The notes below the pieces were generated by a model, which was given only the letters and a program-made list of their open reading frames with translations, was not told where the DNA came from and ran no database searches. Position numbers and translations under genes: made by a program. From Vicingaceae bacterium (GTDB lineage: Bacteria > Bacteroidota > Bacteroidia > Flavobacteriales_E > Vicingaceae), in the NCBI GenBank assembly GCA_028245195.1, contig JAOKCF010000002.1:124001-188000 (forward strand): a stretch of 64,000 nt of DNA. The letters are read 5' to 3'. Below are positions 35,907-44,854 of the stretch, piece after piece. The stretch's first letter is position 1. Each line of letters opens with the position of its first letter.

Positions 35907-37038
35907 GTTCCTCGCCCTTAATCCAATTTATTTCTGCTCTTTTCCCATGCTCAAAACTTCCAAGTTCCTTTTCTATTCCTAAAAATTCAGCTCCATTTAA
36001 CGTACCCCATTTTATAAGTGTTTCCATAGAAATTTCTGGAAACGCTCGCTGAATGGTTTGAATTTCTTCCCAAATACTCAGCGTGTCGTTAGAAGCTAAA
36101 CTATCCGTTCCAAGGGTGCACTTCACTCCTTTTTCAATAAATTGAGGAATATTTGGCAATTTACCTTCTATATACAAATTCGCCTTGGGACAAAAACACC
36201 AATACAAATTGGAATGAGTCAGTTGCGCTTTATCAATATCTTGACTAGATGTGAACGTGTTGTGCACCAATAATAGTGGACCTTTTTCTGGCAATCTTGC
36301 TAAGTAACTTTTCAATGCGGTTTTCCCTGTTTTCCTAAACCCTGACATGTCATTGCCAAAGTTTTCCATCATTTCTACCAACTTCCCATTTCCGCTTTCA
36401 AACATATCGTTCTCCGCTTTTGATTCTTGGTTATGAATGCAAATTGGTGAATTTTCTTTTTCTTGCGCGATCCATTCAAAAAGCTTTTCCGAAACCGAAT
36501 AAGGGCTATGTGGCACAACGGTGCTCTTAAGTCCTACTTCGACAAAAGAAGCCTTTAGTTGCCTGCCTTGCTCCATTATGGAATCTGCAAGGTGAGTTCT
36601 GAACCCAAACAACTCCACGAAAGTGTGGTAATAAATGCTAGAATCCAATTTCATTTTTAGCGTTGAATCTCCGTTTGAGATATCGCCAACCGCAACAATA
36701 CCAGCCACTTTCATTTCATAATTTGCGTTTTCAATAGCCACTAACTTCTCCTCATCACTCGCATTTCTTACTTTCTGAAGCTCCACAATAAAATTATGAA
36801 TCCCCGTTTTTTGACTTACCTTAGCTTTTAAGTGAGAAAGCTCCAAATGGCAGTGAGTGTTTACAAATCCAGGACAAAGTGCTCCTTCAAAATATTCAAC
36901 CTTCACTCCTTCTGCAATCAAATCCAAACCCACTTCCGCAATCCTATTCTGATCATCGATGGCCAACATTCCGTTTTGAATAACTCGACCATTGCCAAGG
37001 TATAGATTGTCTGTTTTTAGTAGTCTTTGAATCAACAT
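35893..37038 (-). CDS. Metal-dependent amidohydrolase (TRZ/ATZ cytosine-deaminase-like)
   Basis: 381 residues from ATG 37038 (MLIQRLLK); a longer in-frame reading would cross the promoter and the rlmN start region. Amidohydrolase metal sites are visible: HxH in NTHCHLE, His in VPHSPYSVS, His in ICIHNQES and Asp in LGTDSLASND, with the typical VKCTLGTD context. The family includes guanine, S-adenosylhomocysteine and aminodeoxyfutalosine deaminases and chlorohydrolases. No motif here selects one, though aminodeoxyfutalosine or purine deamination are candidates. Confidence 0.85.
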   Translation of the reverse strand: MLIQRLLKTDNLYLGNGRVIQNGMLAIDDQNRIAEVGLDLIAEGVKVEYFEGALCPGFVNTHCHLELSHLKAKVSQKTGIHNFIVELQKVRNASDEEKLVAIENANYEMKVAGIVAVGDISNGDSTLKMKLDSSIYYHTFVELFGFRTHLADSIMEQGRQLKASFVEVGLKSTVVPHSPYSVSEKLFEWIAQEKENSPICIHNQESKAENDMFESGNGKLVEMMENFGNDMSGFRKTGKTALKSYLARLPEKGPLLLVHNTFTSSQDIDKAQLTHSNLYWCFCPKANLYIEGKLPNIPQFIEKGVKCTLGTDSLASNDTLSIWEEIQTIQRAFPEISMETLIKWGTLNGAEFLGIEKELGSFEHGKRAEINWIKGEELISL

Positions 37039-37057
37039 TTTTGAATTTAGTGCAGCG

Positions 37058-37065
37058 CAAAAATA
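37058..37065 (-). promoter_or_regulatory. -7 promoter element of the amidohydrolase gene
   Basis: Leftward TATTTTTG, an exact -7 match 19 bases before ATG 37038. It is part of an 82-base divergent promoter region shared with rlmN. Confidence 0.5.
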
Positions 37066-37104
37066 TAGATTATTGAGATGGTGGCTGAGTTCGGGGTTTG
37101 GTAT

Positions 37105-37112
37105 TACCTTTG
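37105..37112 (+). promoter_or_regulatory. -7 promoter element of rlmN
   Basis: TACCTTTG, an exact match ending 8 bases before ATG 37121, so the mRNA should be almost leaderless. It also argues against any start upstream of 37121. Confidence 0.5.
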
Positions 37113-37120
37113 CATCAGCT

Positions 37121-38176
37121 ATGAAGTCAACAAAGCAAAACATCCGCAATTTAAGTTTGGAAGAAATGAAAACCCTTTTTGTAGAAAAAGGCGAAAAAGC
37201 ATTTAGGGCCAAGCAATTGTATCAGTGGCTATGGAAAAAGTCAGCTCGTTCTTTCGATGAAATGACCAACCTTTCAATTGAACTGCGTGACAAATTGCAA
37301 GAAGAATTTGAGATTACTGCAGTTACTGTAGCTGAAGAACAAATTAGCGAAGACCAGACCATCAAAAATGCCTTTCGCCTCTCAGATGGGAAAATAACTG
37401 AAGGGGTATTAATTCCAACACCCAAAAGAGTTACCGCTTGTATCTCCTCTCAAGTTGGATGCAGCTTGAGTTGTAAATTTTGTGCTACAGGAAAATTGGA
37501 ACTCATGCGAAATATAAATTTCGACGAAATTTATGACCAAGTAGCCATTATTAAGGAACAAGCAGAGAAGCATTATAACCGTCCACTTTCGAATATTGTT
37601 TATATGGGAATGGGCGAGCCACTGCTCAACTACAGTCAAGTTTTAAAATCAATTGAACGTATAACTGCCGAGGATGGGCTTGGCATGTCTCCCAAACGAA
37701 TTACTGTTTCTACTGCAGGAATAGCAAAGTTGATTAAACGCTTAGGTGATGACCAAGTGAAGTTTAATTTAGCCCTTTCGTTACATGCCGCTAATGACGA
37801 AAAGAGAAGTAAAATAATGCCCATAAATGACCAAAATAATTTGGGAATTTTAGCGGAAGCTTTGAAGTACTTTTATGAAAGAACAGAGACGAGAGTCACT
37901 TTTGAGTATATCATATTTAAGGATTTTAACGATGAAATTCAAGATGCGCAAGAATTAGCGGAGTTCTGCAAACACATTCCCTGTAAGATTAACATTATTG
38001 AATACAACCCGATTGACGATGCAGAATTTCAGCAAGCTAGCACGAAAAAAGTAGAAGCTTTTGCAGCGTTTCTAGAGAACAGAAACTTAATTGTGAACAT
38101 TAGAAGAAGTCGCGGTAAAGATATTGATGCTGCTTGTGGTCAATTGGCCAACAAAAACGGTGCAATTGCTGTCTAG
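37121..38176 (+). CDS. rlmN: Dual-specificity 23S rRNA/tRNA adenine C2-methyltransferase
   Basis: About 351 residues from ATG 37121 (MKSTKQNIRN). Radical-SAM enzyme that methylates A2503 of 23S rRNA and A37 of some tRNAs. The cluster motif CSLSCKFCATGKLEL gives the three cysteines. GMGEPLLN, the KFNLALSLHA block and a late Cys in DIDAACGQL (the methyl-carrying or catalytic cysteine) are present. The N-terminal accessory helical domain (KAFRAKQLYQWLW) is intact. Next gene 22 bases on has its own -7 box. Confidence 0.96.
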   Translation: MKSTKQNIRNLSLEEMKTLFVEKGEKAFRAKQLYQWLWKKSARSFDEMTNLSIELRDKLQEEFEITAVTVAEEQISEDQTIKNAFRLSDGKITEGVLIPTPKRVTACISSQVGCSLSCKFCATGKLELMRNINFDEIYDQVAIIKEQAEKHYNRPLSNIVYMGMGEPLLNYSQVLKSIERITAEDGLGMSPKRITVSTAGIAKLIKRLGDDQVKFNLALSLHAANDEKRSKIMPINDQNNLGILAEALKYFYERTETRVTFEYIIFKDFNDEIQDAQELAEFCKHIPCKINIIEYNPIDDAEFQQASTKKVEAFAAFLENRNLIVNIRRSRGKDIDAACGQLANKNGAIAV

Positions 38177-38182
38177 TTAGTG

Positions 38183-38190
38183 TAAATTTG
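38183..38190 (+). promoter_or_regulatory. -7 promoter element upstream of the polyprenyl synthase gene
   Basis: TAAATTTG, an exact match ending 8 bases before ATG 38199. It probably drives the run of closely spaced genes up to the ClC channel. Confidence 0.5.
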
Positions 38191-38198
38191 AATGGTAA

Positions 38199-39179
38199 AT
38201 GAGCAACATTAGCGTAAAAGACATAAAAGCTCCAGTAGCTAAAGAAATGCTAGAATTTGAACTACACTTCAAAGAAAGTATGAAAAGTACTGTTCCTTTA
38301 TTGGATAAGATTACACACTATATCGTAAAACGAAAAGGCAAGCAAATGCGACCACTTTTTGTTTTTTTAAGCGCAAAACTATTCCATAATATTAACCCCT
38401 CTACCTATAGAGCAGCATCTCTGATTGAGCTATTACATACCGCAACTTTGGTGCACGATGATGTAGTAGATGAGTCGTATAAAAGAAGAGGGTTTTTTAG
38501 CATAAATGCACTCTGGAAAAATAAAATTGCTGTGCTAGTTGGTGACTATTTACTTTCTCGAGGGTTATTGCTTTCCGTTGAGAATGAAGAATTTGATTTA
38601 CTAAAAATAGTTTCAACCTCTGTAAAGCTCATGAGCGAAGGGGAGTTACTGCAAATTGAGAAGGCTCGTAAACTGGATATTGAAGAAGACGTTTATTTTG
38701 ATATTATCACAAAAAAAACAGCAACCTTAATCGCTTCCTGTTGCGCTACAGGAGCAAAGTCAGCAAAACAGAGTGATGAAATTGTCGAAAAATTGAGACT
38801 CTTCGGTGAGAAAGTTGGTATCAGTTTTCAGATCAAGGATGACTTGTTTGATTATGGAAGTGGTGAAAATTTGGGTAAGCCAACTGGAATTGACATTAAA
38901 GAAAAGAAAATGACCCTTCCCTTGATTTATGCACTTCGAAAAGCGGATAAATCAAAGCGGAGACAAATTATCAATATCGTAAAGCAAAATAATAACAACG
39001 AGAAAAAAATAAAGCAAGTTATTGATTTCGTCATTGATTCGGGCGGGTTAGATTACGCGACAAAGAAAATGTTAGGATACAGAGATGAGGCTTTAGCTAT
39101 TCTTTCTGAATTTGAAAACAACGGAGCGAAAGAGTCATTAAGAAATTTAGTTTTATATACCACAGAACGAACGAAGTAA
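38199..39179 (+). CDS. Trans-polyprenyl diphosphate synthase
   Basis: 326 residues. Condenses IPP units onto an allylic primer to make the long side chain of menaquinone. Both aspartate-rich magnesium motifs are present: HDDVVDE (about 87) and KDDLFDYG (about 213). The substrate loop GKQMRPLFVF is also clear. Length and sequence suit the octa-/hepta-/solanesyl class. Chain length cannot be assigned by eye. A lipoprotein gene follows after 3 bases. Confidence 0.93.
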   Translation: MSNISVKDIKAPVAKEMLEFELHFKESMKSTVPLLDKITHYIVKRKGKQMRPLFVFLSAKLFHNINPSTYRAASLIELLHTATLVHDDVVDESYKRRGFFSINALWKNKIAVLVGDYLLSRGLLLSVENEEFDLLKIVSTSVKLMSEGELLQIEKARKLDIEEDVYFDIITKKTATLIASCCATGAKSAKQSDEIVEKLRLFGEKVGISFQIKDDLFDYGSGENLGKPTGIDIKEKKMTLPLIYALRKADKSKRRQIINIVKQNNNNEKKIKQVIDFVIDSGGLDYATKKMLGYRDEALAILSEFENNGAKESLRNLVLYTTERTK

Positions 39180-39182
39180 AAA

Positions 39183-39611
39183 ATGAAAAAAATTGTTTTT
39201 ATATTGATGATTCTTGCAATTTTTGCGTGCAAGGAAACCGTAAAAGAGAATAAAGAGCAAGAAGTGATGGAACGAAAAGTTGAGCAAGTCATTGAACACT
39301 ATTCCAACGGAGTGAAAAAGATGGAGGGAGAGAAAGTGAATGGTAATCGACACGGTATGTGGAAATACTACTATGCAAATGGGTTTTTATGGAGTGAGGG
39401 AGAGTTTTGGTATGGTGAACGCAAAGGCTATTCTATCATTTACTACGATACTGGTAAAAAACAAATGGAAGGGTCTTATGAGAAAGATTTAAAAGTTGGA
39501 AAGTGGAAGTTGTGGAACCCAGATGGATCGCTAAATAAAATTATCGATATTGACCAGATGCTTACTTCCGCAGACTCAATAAAACTAGAATTGAAGCCTG
39601 CTAAAAATTAG
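39183..39611 (+). CDS. MORN-variant (YwqK-like) lipoprotein
   Basis: 142 residues with lipobox IFAC (Cys16). Residues about 40-120 hold three copies of the MORN-like YwqK repeat (YSNGVKKMEGE, YANGFLWSEGEFWYGERKG, YDTGKKQMEGSYEKDLKVG). Databases often call these antitoxins by name transfer; there is no toxin partner here, so I read it only as a surface lipoprotein of unknown role. It lies tightly between the polyprenyl synthase and dnaG. Confidence 0.8.
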   Translation: MKKIVFILMILAIFACKETVKENKEQEVMERKVEQVIEHYSNGVKKMEGEKVNGNRHGMWKYYYANGFLWSEGEFWYGERKGYSIIYYDTGKKQMEGSYEKDLKVGKWKLWNPDGSLNKIIDIDQMLTSADSIKLELKPAKN

Positions 39612-39616
39612 CGAAA

Positions 39617-41578
39617 TTGATACCTAAAGAAACCGTAAATCAAATTATTGAAACTGCTCGTATTGACGAGGTAGTTGGTGATTGGGTGAACCTCAAAAAA
39701 AGGGGTGCCAACATGCTTGGCTTGTGCCCTTTTCACAATGAGAAATCTCCCTCATTTACGGTATCTCCTGCTAAAGGAATTTACAAATGCTTTGGTTGTG
39801 GAGAAGCTGGTGGTGCTGTAAACTTTGTTATGGCTCATGAGCAATATTCTTATCCAGAAGCATTAAAGTTTTTGGCCAATAAGTACAATATAGAAATTGA
39901 GGAAGAAGAGCAAACTCCTGAGCAAGTTTTAGAAGCAAATGCAAAAGAAAGTTTGTTTATTGTAAATGATTTTGCTGCTACTTACTTTAATGAGCAATTG
40001 TTAAACTCAGAGAATGGAAGAGCCATTGGACTGAGTTATTTCAAAGAACGAGGGTTTCGGGAAGAGACGATAGAGAAATTTAAATTAGGATTCAGTCACG
40101 ATGAGTGGACGAACTTCACAGATGCAGCTCTTGCAAAAGGTTATAATCTACAATTTTTAGATAAAACAGGACTCACCATTGTCAAAGATCAGAAAAAATT
40201 CGATCGCTTTAAAGGTCGAGTAATGTTTCCCATTCAGAATATTTCTGGAAGAGTTATTGGTTTTGGTGGAAGAACGCTTTCTGCAGATAAGAAAGTAGCC
40301 AAGTACCTGAACTCACCCGAGTCTGATATTTACCACAAAAGCCGAGTTCTCTATGGTTTGAATTTGGCAAAAAAGTCCATTATTTCTCAAGATAGATGTT
40401 TCTTAGTAGAAGGATACACAGACGTTATTTCTTTGCACCAGAATGGAATTGAGAATGTTGTTTCAAGTTCTGGCACATCGCTTACTGCGGATCAAATTCG
40501 ATTGATTAAACGTTACACACAAAACATTACGATTCTTTTCGATGGTGATACTGCAGGTATAAAAGCAGCATTTCGAGGAATCGATATGATTCTGGAAGAA
40601 GGGCTTAATGTTCGGGTATTGGCTTTTGCCGATGGAGAAGACCCAGATTCATTTGCAAAGAGTCACAGCACAGCTGAAATATCTGAGTACTTAGACAAAG
40701 AGTCATTTGACTTTATTCGATTCAAAACCAATTTGCTACTAAAAGAAACTGGTGATGATCCAATTAAAAGGGCGGGACTAATCAAAGAAATAGTAAGTAG
40801 TATTGCCCTCATTCCCGACCCCATTGCCCGTTCTGTTTATTTACAAGAATGCAGCAACCTAATGGATATTGGTGAGCAAGCTTTATTAAGTGAATTAAAT
40901 AAAGTAAGACGCAATAAGCTCACAAAAAGAATTCAGCAGCAAGAAAGAGATGAAGGCCCTCCTCCTGACTTTTTTCATACAATAGGAACTCCGGAGAGTG
41001 AAGAAAAAAGCACTAAGATAGATGTCCTCGCAGAACAAGAAAGTGATATTATCAGGACTTTTATTAAATATGGAAGTATCGAAATTGAAATTCCTACCGA
41101 CAAAGAATCCGAGGGAGATTTGGAGTCTATAAAGGCAAGTGTTGCAGAGTATTTAGTATTCGAAATAGAAAAAGACGAACTTCACTTTAATAATCCAATT
41201 TTTCGAAAAGTTTATCACCTTTTCAAACTTGCCGTTGAAAATGAAACCCAAGTCGAAGAGCGCCATTTGGTAACAAACAAAGACAATGAAATAAGTAGTT
41301 TCACCATTGAGTGCCTCATGGAGAAATATACGCTAAGCTTAAATTGGGAAGAAAAACATAAAATCTTAACATTGACAGAAGATTTAATTCTGCCAAAAAA
41401 AATTCACAAAGGCATTTGCTCCTGGAGACTAAATAGGGTTGAACAGCTAATTGGAGAAAAACAACAGCAGTTAAAAGGAAAAAATGCAGATTATGACTTA
41501 ATCTTGGCAGACATCATGAAGTTGACAGAAGCTAAAAGGAAACTTGCCCACGAATTAGGTCGAATTATTTTACACTAA
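39617..41578 (+). CDS. dnaG: DNA primase DnaG (TTG start)
   Basis: 653 residues. Lays RNA primers at the replication fork. The CHC2 zinc finger (CPFHNEKSPSF to KCFGCGEAGG, about 37-65), the RNA-polymerase core with VMFPI and GFGGR, the Toprim block (VEGYTDVI, FDGDTAG) and a helicase-binding C-terminal domain are all present. The start is TTG 39617: the following residues IPKETVNQI align with normal DnaG N-termini and no ATG precedes the zinc finger. Preceded by a 5-base gap; mscS follows 4 bases later. Confidence 0.96.
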   Translation: MIPKETVNQIIETARIDEVVGDWVNLKKRGANMLGLCPFHNEKSPSFTVSPAKGIYKCFGCGEAGGAVNFVMAHEQYSYPEALKFLANKYNIEIEEEEQTPEQVLEANAKESLFIVNDFAATYFNEQLLNSENGRAIGLSYFKERGFREETIEKFKLGFSHDEWTNFTDAALAKGYNLQFLDKTGLTIVKDQKKFDRFKGRVMFPIQNISGRVIGFGGRTLSADKKVAKYLNSPESDIYHKSRVLYGLNLAKKSIISQDRCFLVEGYTDVISLHQNGIENVVSSSGTSLTADQIRLIKRYTQNITILFDGDTAGIKAAFRGIDMILEEGLNVRVLAFADGEDPDSFAKSHSTAEISEYLDKESFDFIRFKTNLLLKETGDDPIKRAGLIKEIVSSIALIPDPIARSVYLQECSNLMDIGEQALLSELNKVRRNKLTKRIQQQERDEGPPPDFFHTIGTPESEEKSTKIDVLAEQESDIIRTFIKYGSIEIEIPTDKESEGDLESIKASVAEYLVFEIEKDELHFNNPIFRKVYHLFKLAVENETQVEERHLVTNKDNEISSFTIECLMEKYTLSLNWEEKHKILTLTEDLILPKKIHKGICSWRLNRVEQLIGEKQQQLKGKNADYDLILADIMKLTEAKRKLAHELGRIILH

Positions 41579-41582
41579 GGAA

Positions 41583-42470
41583 ATGATTGAAGAAGAGGCA
41601 AAAAGTATTTGGAAAAGTATTCAAGAAGTATTGGAGTTTCATATTCTAGAGCTTGGAGAATATCACCTTTCTATTTACAATATCATTGTGGTGCTGGTAA
41701 TCTTACTTATTGCCAAATTAATTACTTCGAATCTAGCAAAATATCTAAGAAATAGAATTACTAAAAAAGAAGATCCTACCGACGGCAAGGCCTTGGCAAT
41801 AATTCAAATTGGTAAATATGTAATTTTTCTACTTGCAATTTTACTGTCGATTAGAAGTCTTGGATTCGATATAACTCCAATACTCTTGGGTTCTTCAGCC
41901 CTTTTTGTTGGGTTAGGTTTTGGTTTACAGGATGCATTTAAAGATTTTATTTCAGGTCTTATATTGTTGTTTGAAGGCGATACGCTAATTGGCGATATTA
42001 TTGAGTTCGAGAATGGTATTTTAGGCACAGTTAAAGAAATTAAGCTCAGAACATCAAAAGTGCGCACAAGAGATGGCATAGTAATATTTGTTCCAAATTC
42101 TCAGCTAACTAACAATCGCGTTATCAATTGGACAAATAGTAATGTCCTAACTAGGTTTCATGTGAGCGTTGGAGTTGCTTATGGTTCTGACACTACTTTA
42201 GTAGAGAAGATTCTATTAGAAGTAGCGATGGAAGATGACGCAGTTAATATGAAAATTAAACCATTTGTTCGTTTTCTTGACTTTGGGGATTCTTCACTAG
42301 ATTTTGAAATACATTTTTGGTCAAAAGAGGTTTGGCGAATTGAGTTCGTAAAAAGTAGAATGCGTTTTGAAATTGACAAGAAATTTAGAGAAAATAACGT
42401 ATCAATTCCTTTCCCTCAAAGAGATTTACATGTTAAAAATTCTCAAGTACCATTTACACCTAAAGAGTAA
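41583..42470 (+). CDS. Small-conductance mechanosensitive channel (MscS family)
   Basis: 295 residues with three N-terminal transmembrane helices (about 25-130). The pore-lining helix is followed by the conserved block LGFGLQDAFKDFISGLILLF, and the cytosolic beta domain begins DIIEFENGILGTVKEI, then VFVPNSQLTNNRVINW. It opens under membrane tension to release solutes in osmotic downshock. Length is near E. coli MscS (286). It lies between dnaG and a chloride channel in a compact run. Confidence 0.93.
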   Translation: MIEEEAKSIWKSIQEVLEFHILELGEYHLSIYNIIVVLVILLIAKLITSNLAKYLRNRITKKEDPTDGKALAIIQIGKYVIFLLAILLSIRSLGFDITPILLGSSALFVGLGFGLQDAFKDFISGLILLFEGDTLIGDIIEFENGILGTVKEIKLRTSKVRTRDGIVIFVPNSQLTNNRVINWTNSNVLTRFHVSVGVAYGSDTTLVEKILLEVAMEDDAVNMKIKPFVRFLDFGDSSLDFEIHFWSKEVWRIEFVKSRMRFEIDKKFRENNVSIPFPQRDLHVKNSQVPFTPKE

Positions 42471-42478
42471 TTCGTAAG

Positions 42479-44302
42479 ATGAAGCGTTTGATTCTATCCA
42501 TCATACGATTCTATCACTCTCTGCCTGCTAAGGGGAAAGTTGCGCACCGTCAATTTTTAGTTTGGCGGCACAAGCACCTCAACAATAGGCAGTTTGTATT
42601 AATTCTAAGCGTACTAATTGGTTTTTCCTCTGGCTTACTTGCAGTTGTATTAAAAAACGCAGTTCACTTTATCCAATCTTTGCTTGAGCCCAACAAACTG
42701 AATACCTACGAAAACTATTTGTACCTAATCTATCCGGCAATTGGAATTATTATTACCGTTTTAACCGTCCGTTTTTTTATTAAACGCAGAATAGGTCATG
42801 GAATTCCTTCTACACTTTATGCCATTTCAAAAAAGAATTCAAACGTGCCTTTTTCCGCCACTTATGCTTCGATTATAACCAGTATGATTACCGTTGGATT
42901 TGGTGGTTCTGTGGGGCTAGAGGGTCCAACTGTTGGTGCCAGTAGCGCGATAGGATCCAACTACGCGAGACTCGGCAGAATGAATTATAAAACCACAACA
43001 TTACTTTTGGGTTGCGGAGCAGCTTCAGCTATGTCAGGAATTTTTCATGCTCCCATTGCTGCAATTGTTTTTGCTTTGGAAGTGATCATGCTCGACTTAA
43101 CTGCTGGCTCGCTAATTCCCCTTTTACTTGCTTCCGTTTCTGCTACTTTAACCTCCACCTTTATGTTAGGAAACGAGGTATTGTTCGACATTGAACTTAC
43201 AGAGATATTCTCCTTTAAAGACTTGCCATTTTATTGTTTACTTGGAGTTTTTACAGGTTTGTTATCAATATACTTCTGTAAAGCATATTGGTATATTGAG
43301 AGTGCTTTTGAAAAGTTTGCCTCCCAAACCAAGAAAATCATCATTGGATCTTCTGTCTTAGGGCTTTTACTATTTCTGTTTCCACCGCTCTATGGTGAAG
43401 GGTTTGGAGCCATTAAAAGCTTATTACATGGTGATGAATATGCTTTAATGCAAGGAAGCTTTTTTTATGAATGGAAGTCGCAGCTTTGGGTACTTCTAAT
43501 ATTCTTGTTTGCCATCGTTTTTCTTAAGTCAATTGCCACTGCCGTTACCTTGGGTGCCGGGGGCATTGGAGGTATTTTCGCACCGTCGTTATTTATTGGG
43601 TCCGTTTTTGGCTTCTCGTTCTCGAAACTAATTAACAGCTTAGGTTGGTTCAACCTTTCCGAAAAAAACTTTGCTTTAGTTGGAATGGGAGGTGTTATTG
43701 CCGGGATACTTCATGCCCCGCTGACGGGCCTGTTTCTAATTGCAGAAATTACTGGAGGTTACGACCTCGTAATCCCTTTGATGCTGACGGCGGCTATTTC
43801 ATTTTTAACATCTAAGTACTTTAACCCGCATTCACTTTATACCATGCAGCTAGCAAAAAGAGGAGAATTAATTACACATGATAAAGACAAAGCGGTACTT
43901 ACCTTAATGAATTTACAAGCTGAAGTTGAGAAAGACTTTAGCTCTGTTTCACCGAAAGATAGCTTGCGCAGTTTGGTAAAAACGGTTTCTAATTCTAAAC
44001 GTAACATCTTCCCAGTAGTTAATGAGAATTTTGAGTTAGAAGGGGTTGTATTGTTAGATGATATTCGTCAAATTATGTTCCAACCTGAACAGTATGATGA
44101 AGTCTTTGTAAACGAGATTATGCGAGATTTTCCTACATCGATTTCTTCTAACGATCACATGGACAAGGTTATGGACAAATTCAATAACACTGGGGCATGG
44201 AATTTACCTGTTATTGATGAAGGCAAGTACATTGGTTTTGTTTCAAAATCAAAACTATTCAATGCATATCGAAAAGTTTTACAAGATTTTTCTGACGAAT
44301 AA
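42479..44302 (+). CDS. ClC-family chloride channel/antiporter with C-terminal CBS pair
   Basis: 607 residues: ClC membrane domain (about 35-430) and two CBS domains (about 455-600). Anion-path motifs: GHGIP at 106-110 (the usual GSGIP serine is His107 here), GLEGPT with the gating Glu149, and GAGGIGGIFAPSLFIG. The CBS pair should sense nucleotides. Whether it is a channel or a Cl-/H+ exchanger depends on the internal proton glutamate, which I cannot place safely. It is last in the rightward run begun at 38199. Confidence 0.9.
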   Translation: MKRLILSIIRFYHSLPAKGKVAHRQFLVWRHKHLNNRQFVLILSVLIGFSSGLLAVVLKNAVHFIQSLLEPNKLNTYENYLYLIYPAIGIIITVLTVRFFIKRRIGHGIPSTLYAISKKNSNVPFSATYASIITSMITVGFGGSVGLEGPTVGASSAIGSNYARLGRMNYKTTTLLLGCGAASAMSGIFHAPIAAIVFALEVIMLDLTAGSLIPLLLASVSATLTSTFMLGNEVLFDIELTEIFSFKDLPFYCLLGVFTGLLSIYFCKAYWYIESAFEKFASQTKKIIIGSSVLGLLLFLFPPLYGEGFGAIKSLLHGDEYALMQGSFFYEWKSQLWVLLIFLFAIVFLKSIATAVTLGAGGIGGIFAPSLFIGSVFGFSFSKLINSLGWFNLSEKNFALVGMGGVIAGILHAPLTGLFLIAEITGGYDLVIPLMLTAAISFLTSKYFNPHSLYTMQLAKRGELITHDKDKAVLTLMNLQAEVEKDFSSVSPKDSLRSLVKTVSNSKRNIFPVVNENFELEGVVLLDDIRQIMFQPEQYDEVFVNEIMRDFPTSISSNDHMDKVMDKFNNTGAWNLPVIDEGKYIGFVSKSKLFNAYRKVLQDFSDE

Positions 44303-44337
44303 AATAGAAATTGAAGTAAATTAGCTTAAAGAACACT

Positions 44338-44850
44338 ACGAAAAACCTATTCTTCCTGCTGCTTTTTCTTCCTTTCGCTGGATTTTCACAAGAGCCTGAT
44401 TTCAAAAAAGGCATTCCAGGAGACTTGGATAAAGAAAAAATTATATTTCTAGAACATGAGCCAGTCAAGCTGAGTGAATTTGAAGAGCGAACGAAATCTA
44501 CTGAGTATATTTTAGAAAGACAGGAGAACCACAATCGCATTTTAGAGCAGTCAAACAGAAAGCTACAGATTGCAGCTATGGAGTACCCTTTTGAATATGC
44601 AATTACAACTCCATCTACCTACTTCTCATTAGCCGAGGCTGGCTATAAGTATGTATTGCAAAGCAATGTTTACAAGTATAATCACTTGATGACACAACCA
44701 CCTGAGGGCGAGCTTCTCGTTTTCGAATATTTTATTTTCGACATGCAAAATAATATTGCATATGAAGTGTTTCGGCTAGACGAAATGAAGGTATACGATT
44801 TGAAACTTGTGATCAAAAAACTCAACAAAGCCATCAAAGAAGCTAAATAA
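44338..44850 (+). CDS. Small exported protein of unknown function, apparent ACG start
   Basis: About 170 residues if read from ACG 44338, which begins a textbook signal peptide (KNLFFLLLFLPFAGFSQ). No ATG, GTG or TTG lies between the upstream in-frame TAA (44316-44318) and the end of that peptide; the first standard start, TTG 44425, would delete it. A -7-like TAAATTAG (44317-44324, one mismatch) sits just before. The mature part has a possible coiled coil (about 45-75) and a globular end (FEYFIFDMQNN, VFRLDEMKVYDLKLV). No family recognised. Alternatives: an ATG-to-ACG mutation or a sequencing error. Confidence 0.6.
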   Translation, partial: TKNLFFLLLFLPFAGFSQEPDFKKGIPGDLDKEKIIFLEHEPVKLSEFEERTKSTEYILERQENHNRILEQSNRKLQIAAMEYPFEYAITTPSTYFSLAEAGYKYVLQSNVYKYNHLMTQPPEGELLVFEYFIFDMQNNIAYEVFRLDEMKVYDLKLVIKKLNKAIKEAK

Positions 44851-44854
44851 CTTT

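Noticed and set aside
39183-39611. Toxin-antitoxin system, because the protein resembles YwqK antitoxin.
   Set aside because: The MORN-type repeats sit in a lipid-anchored envelope protein, and no toxin gene is adjacent. The antitoxin name is a database label and is not supported here.
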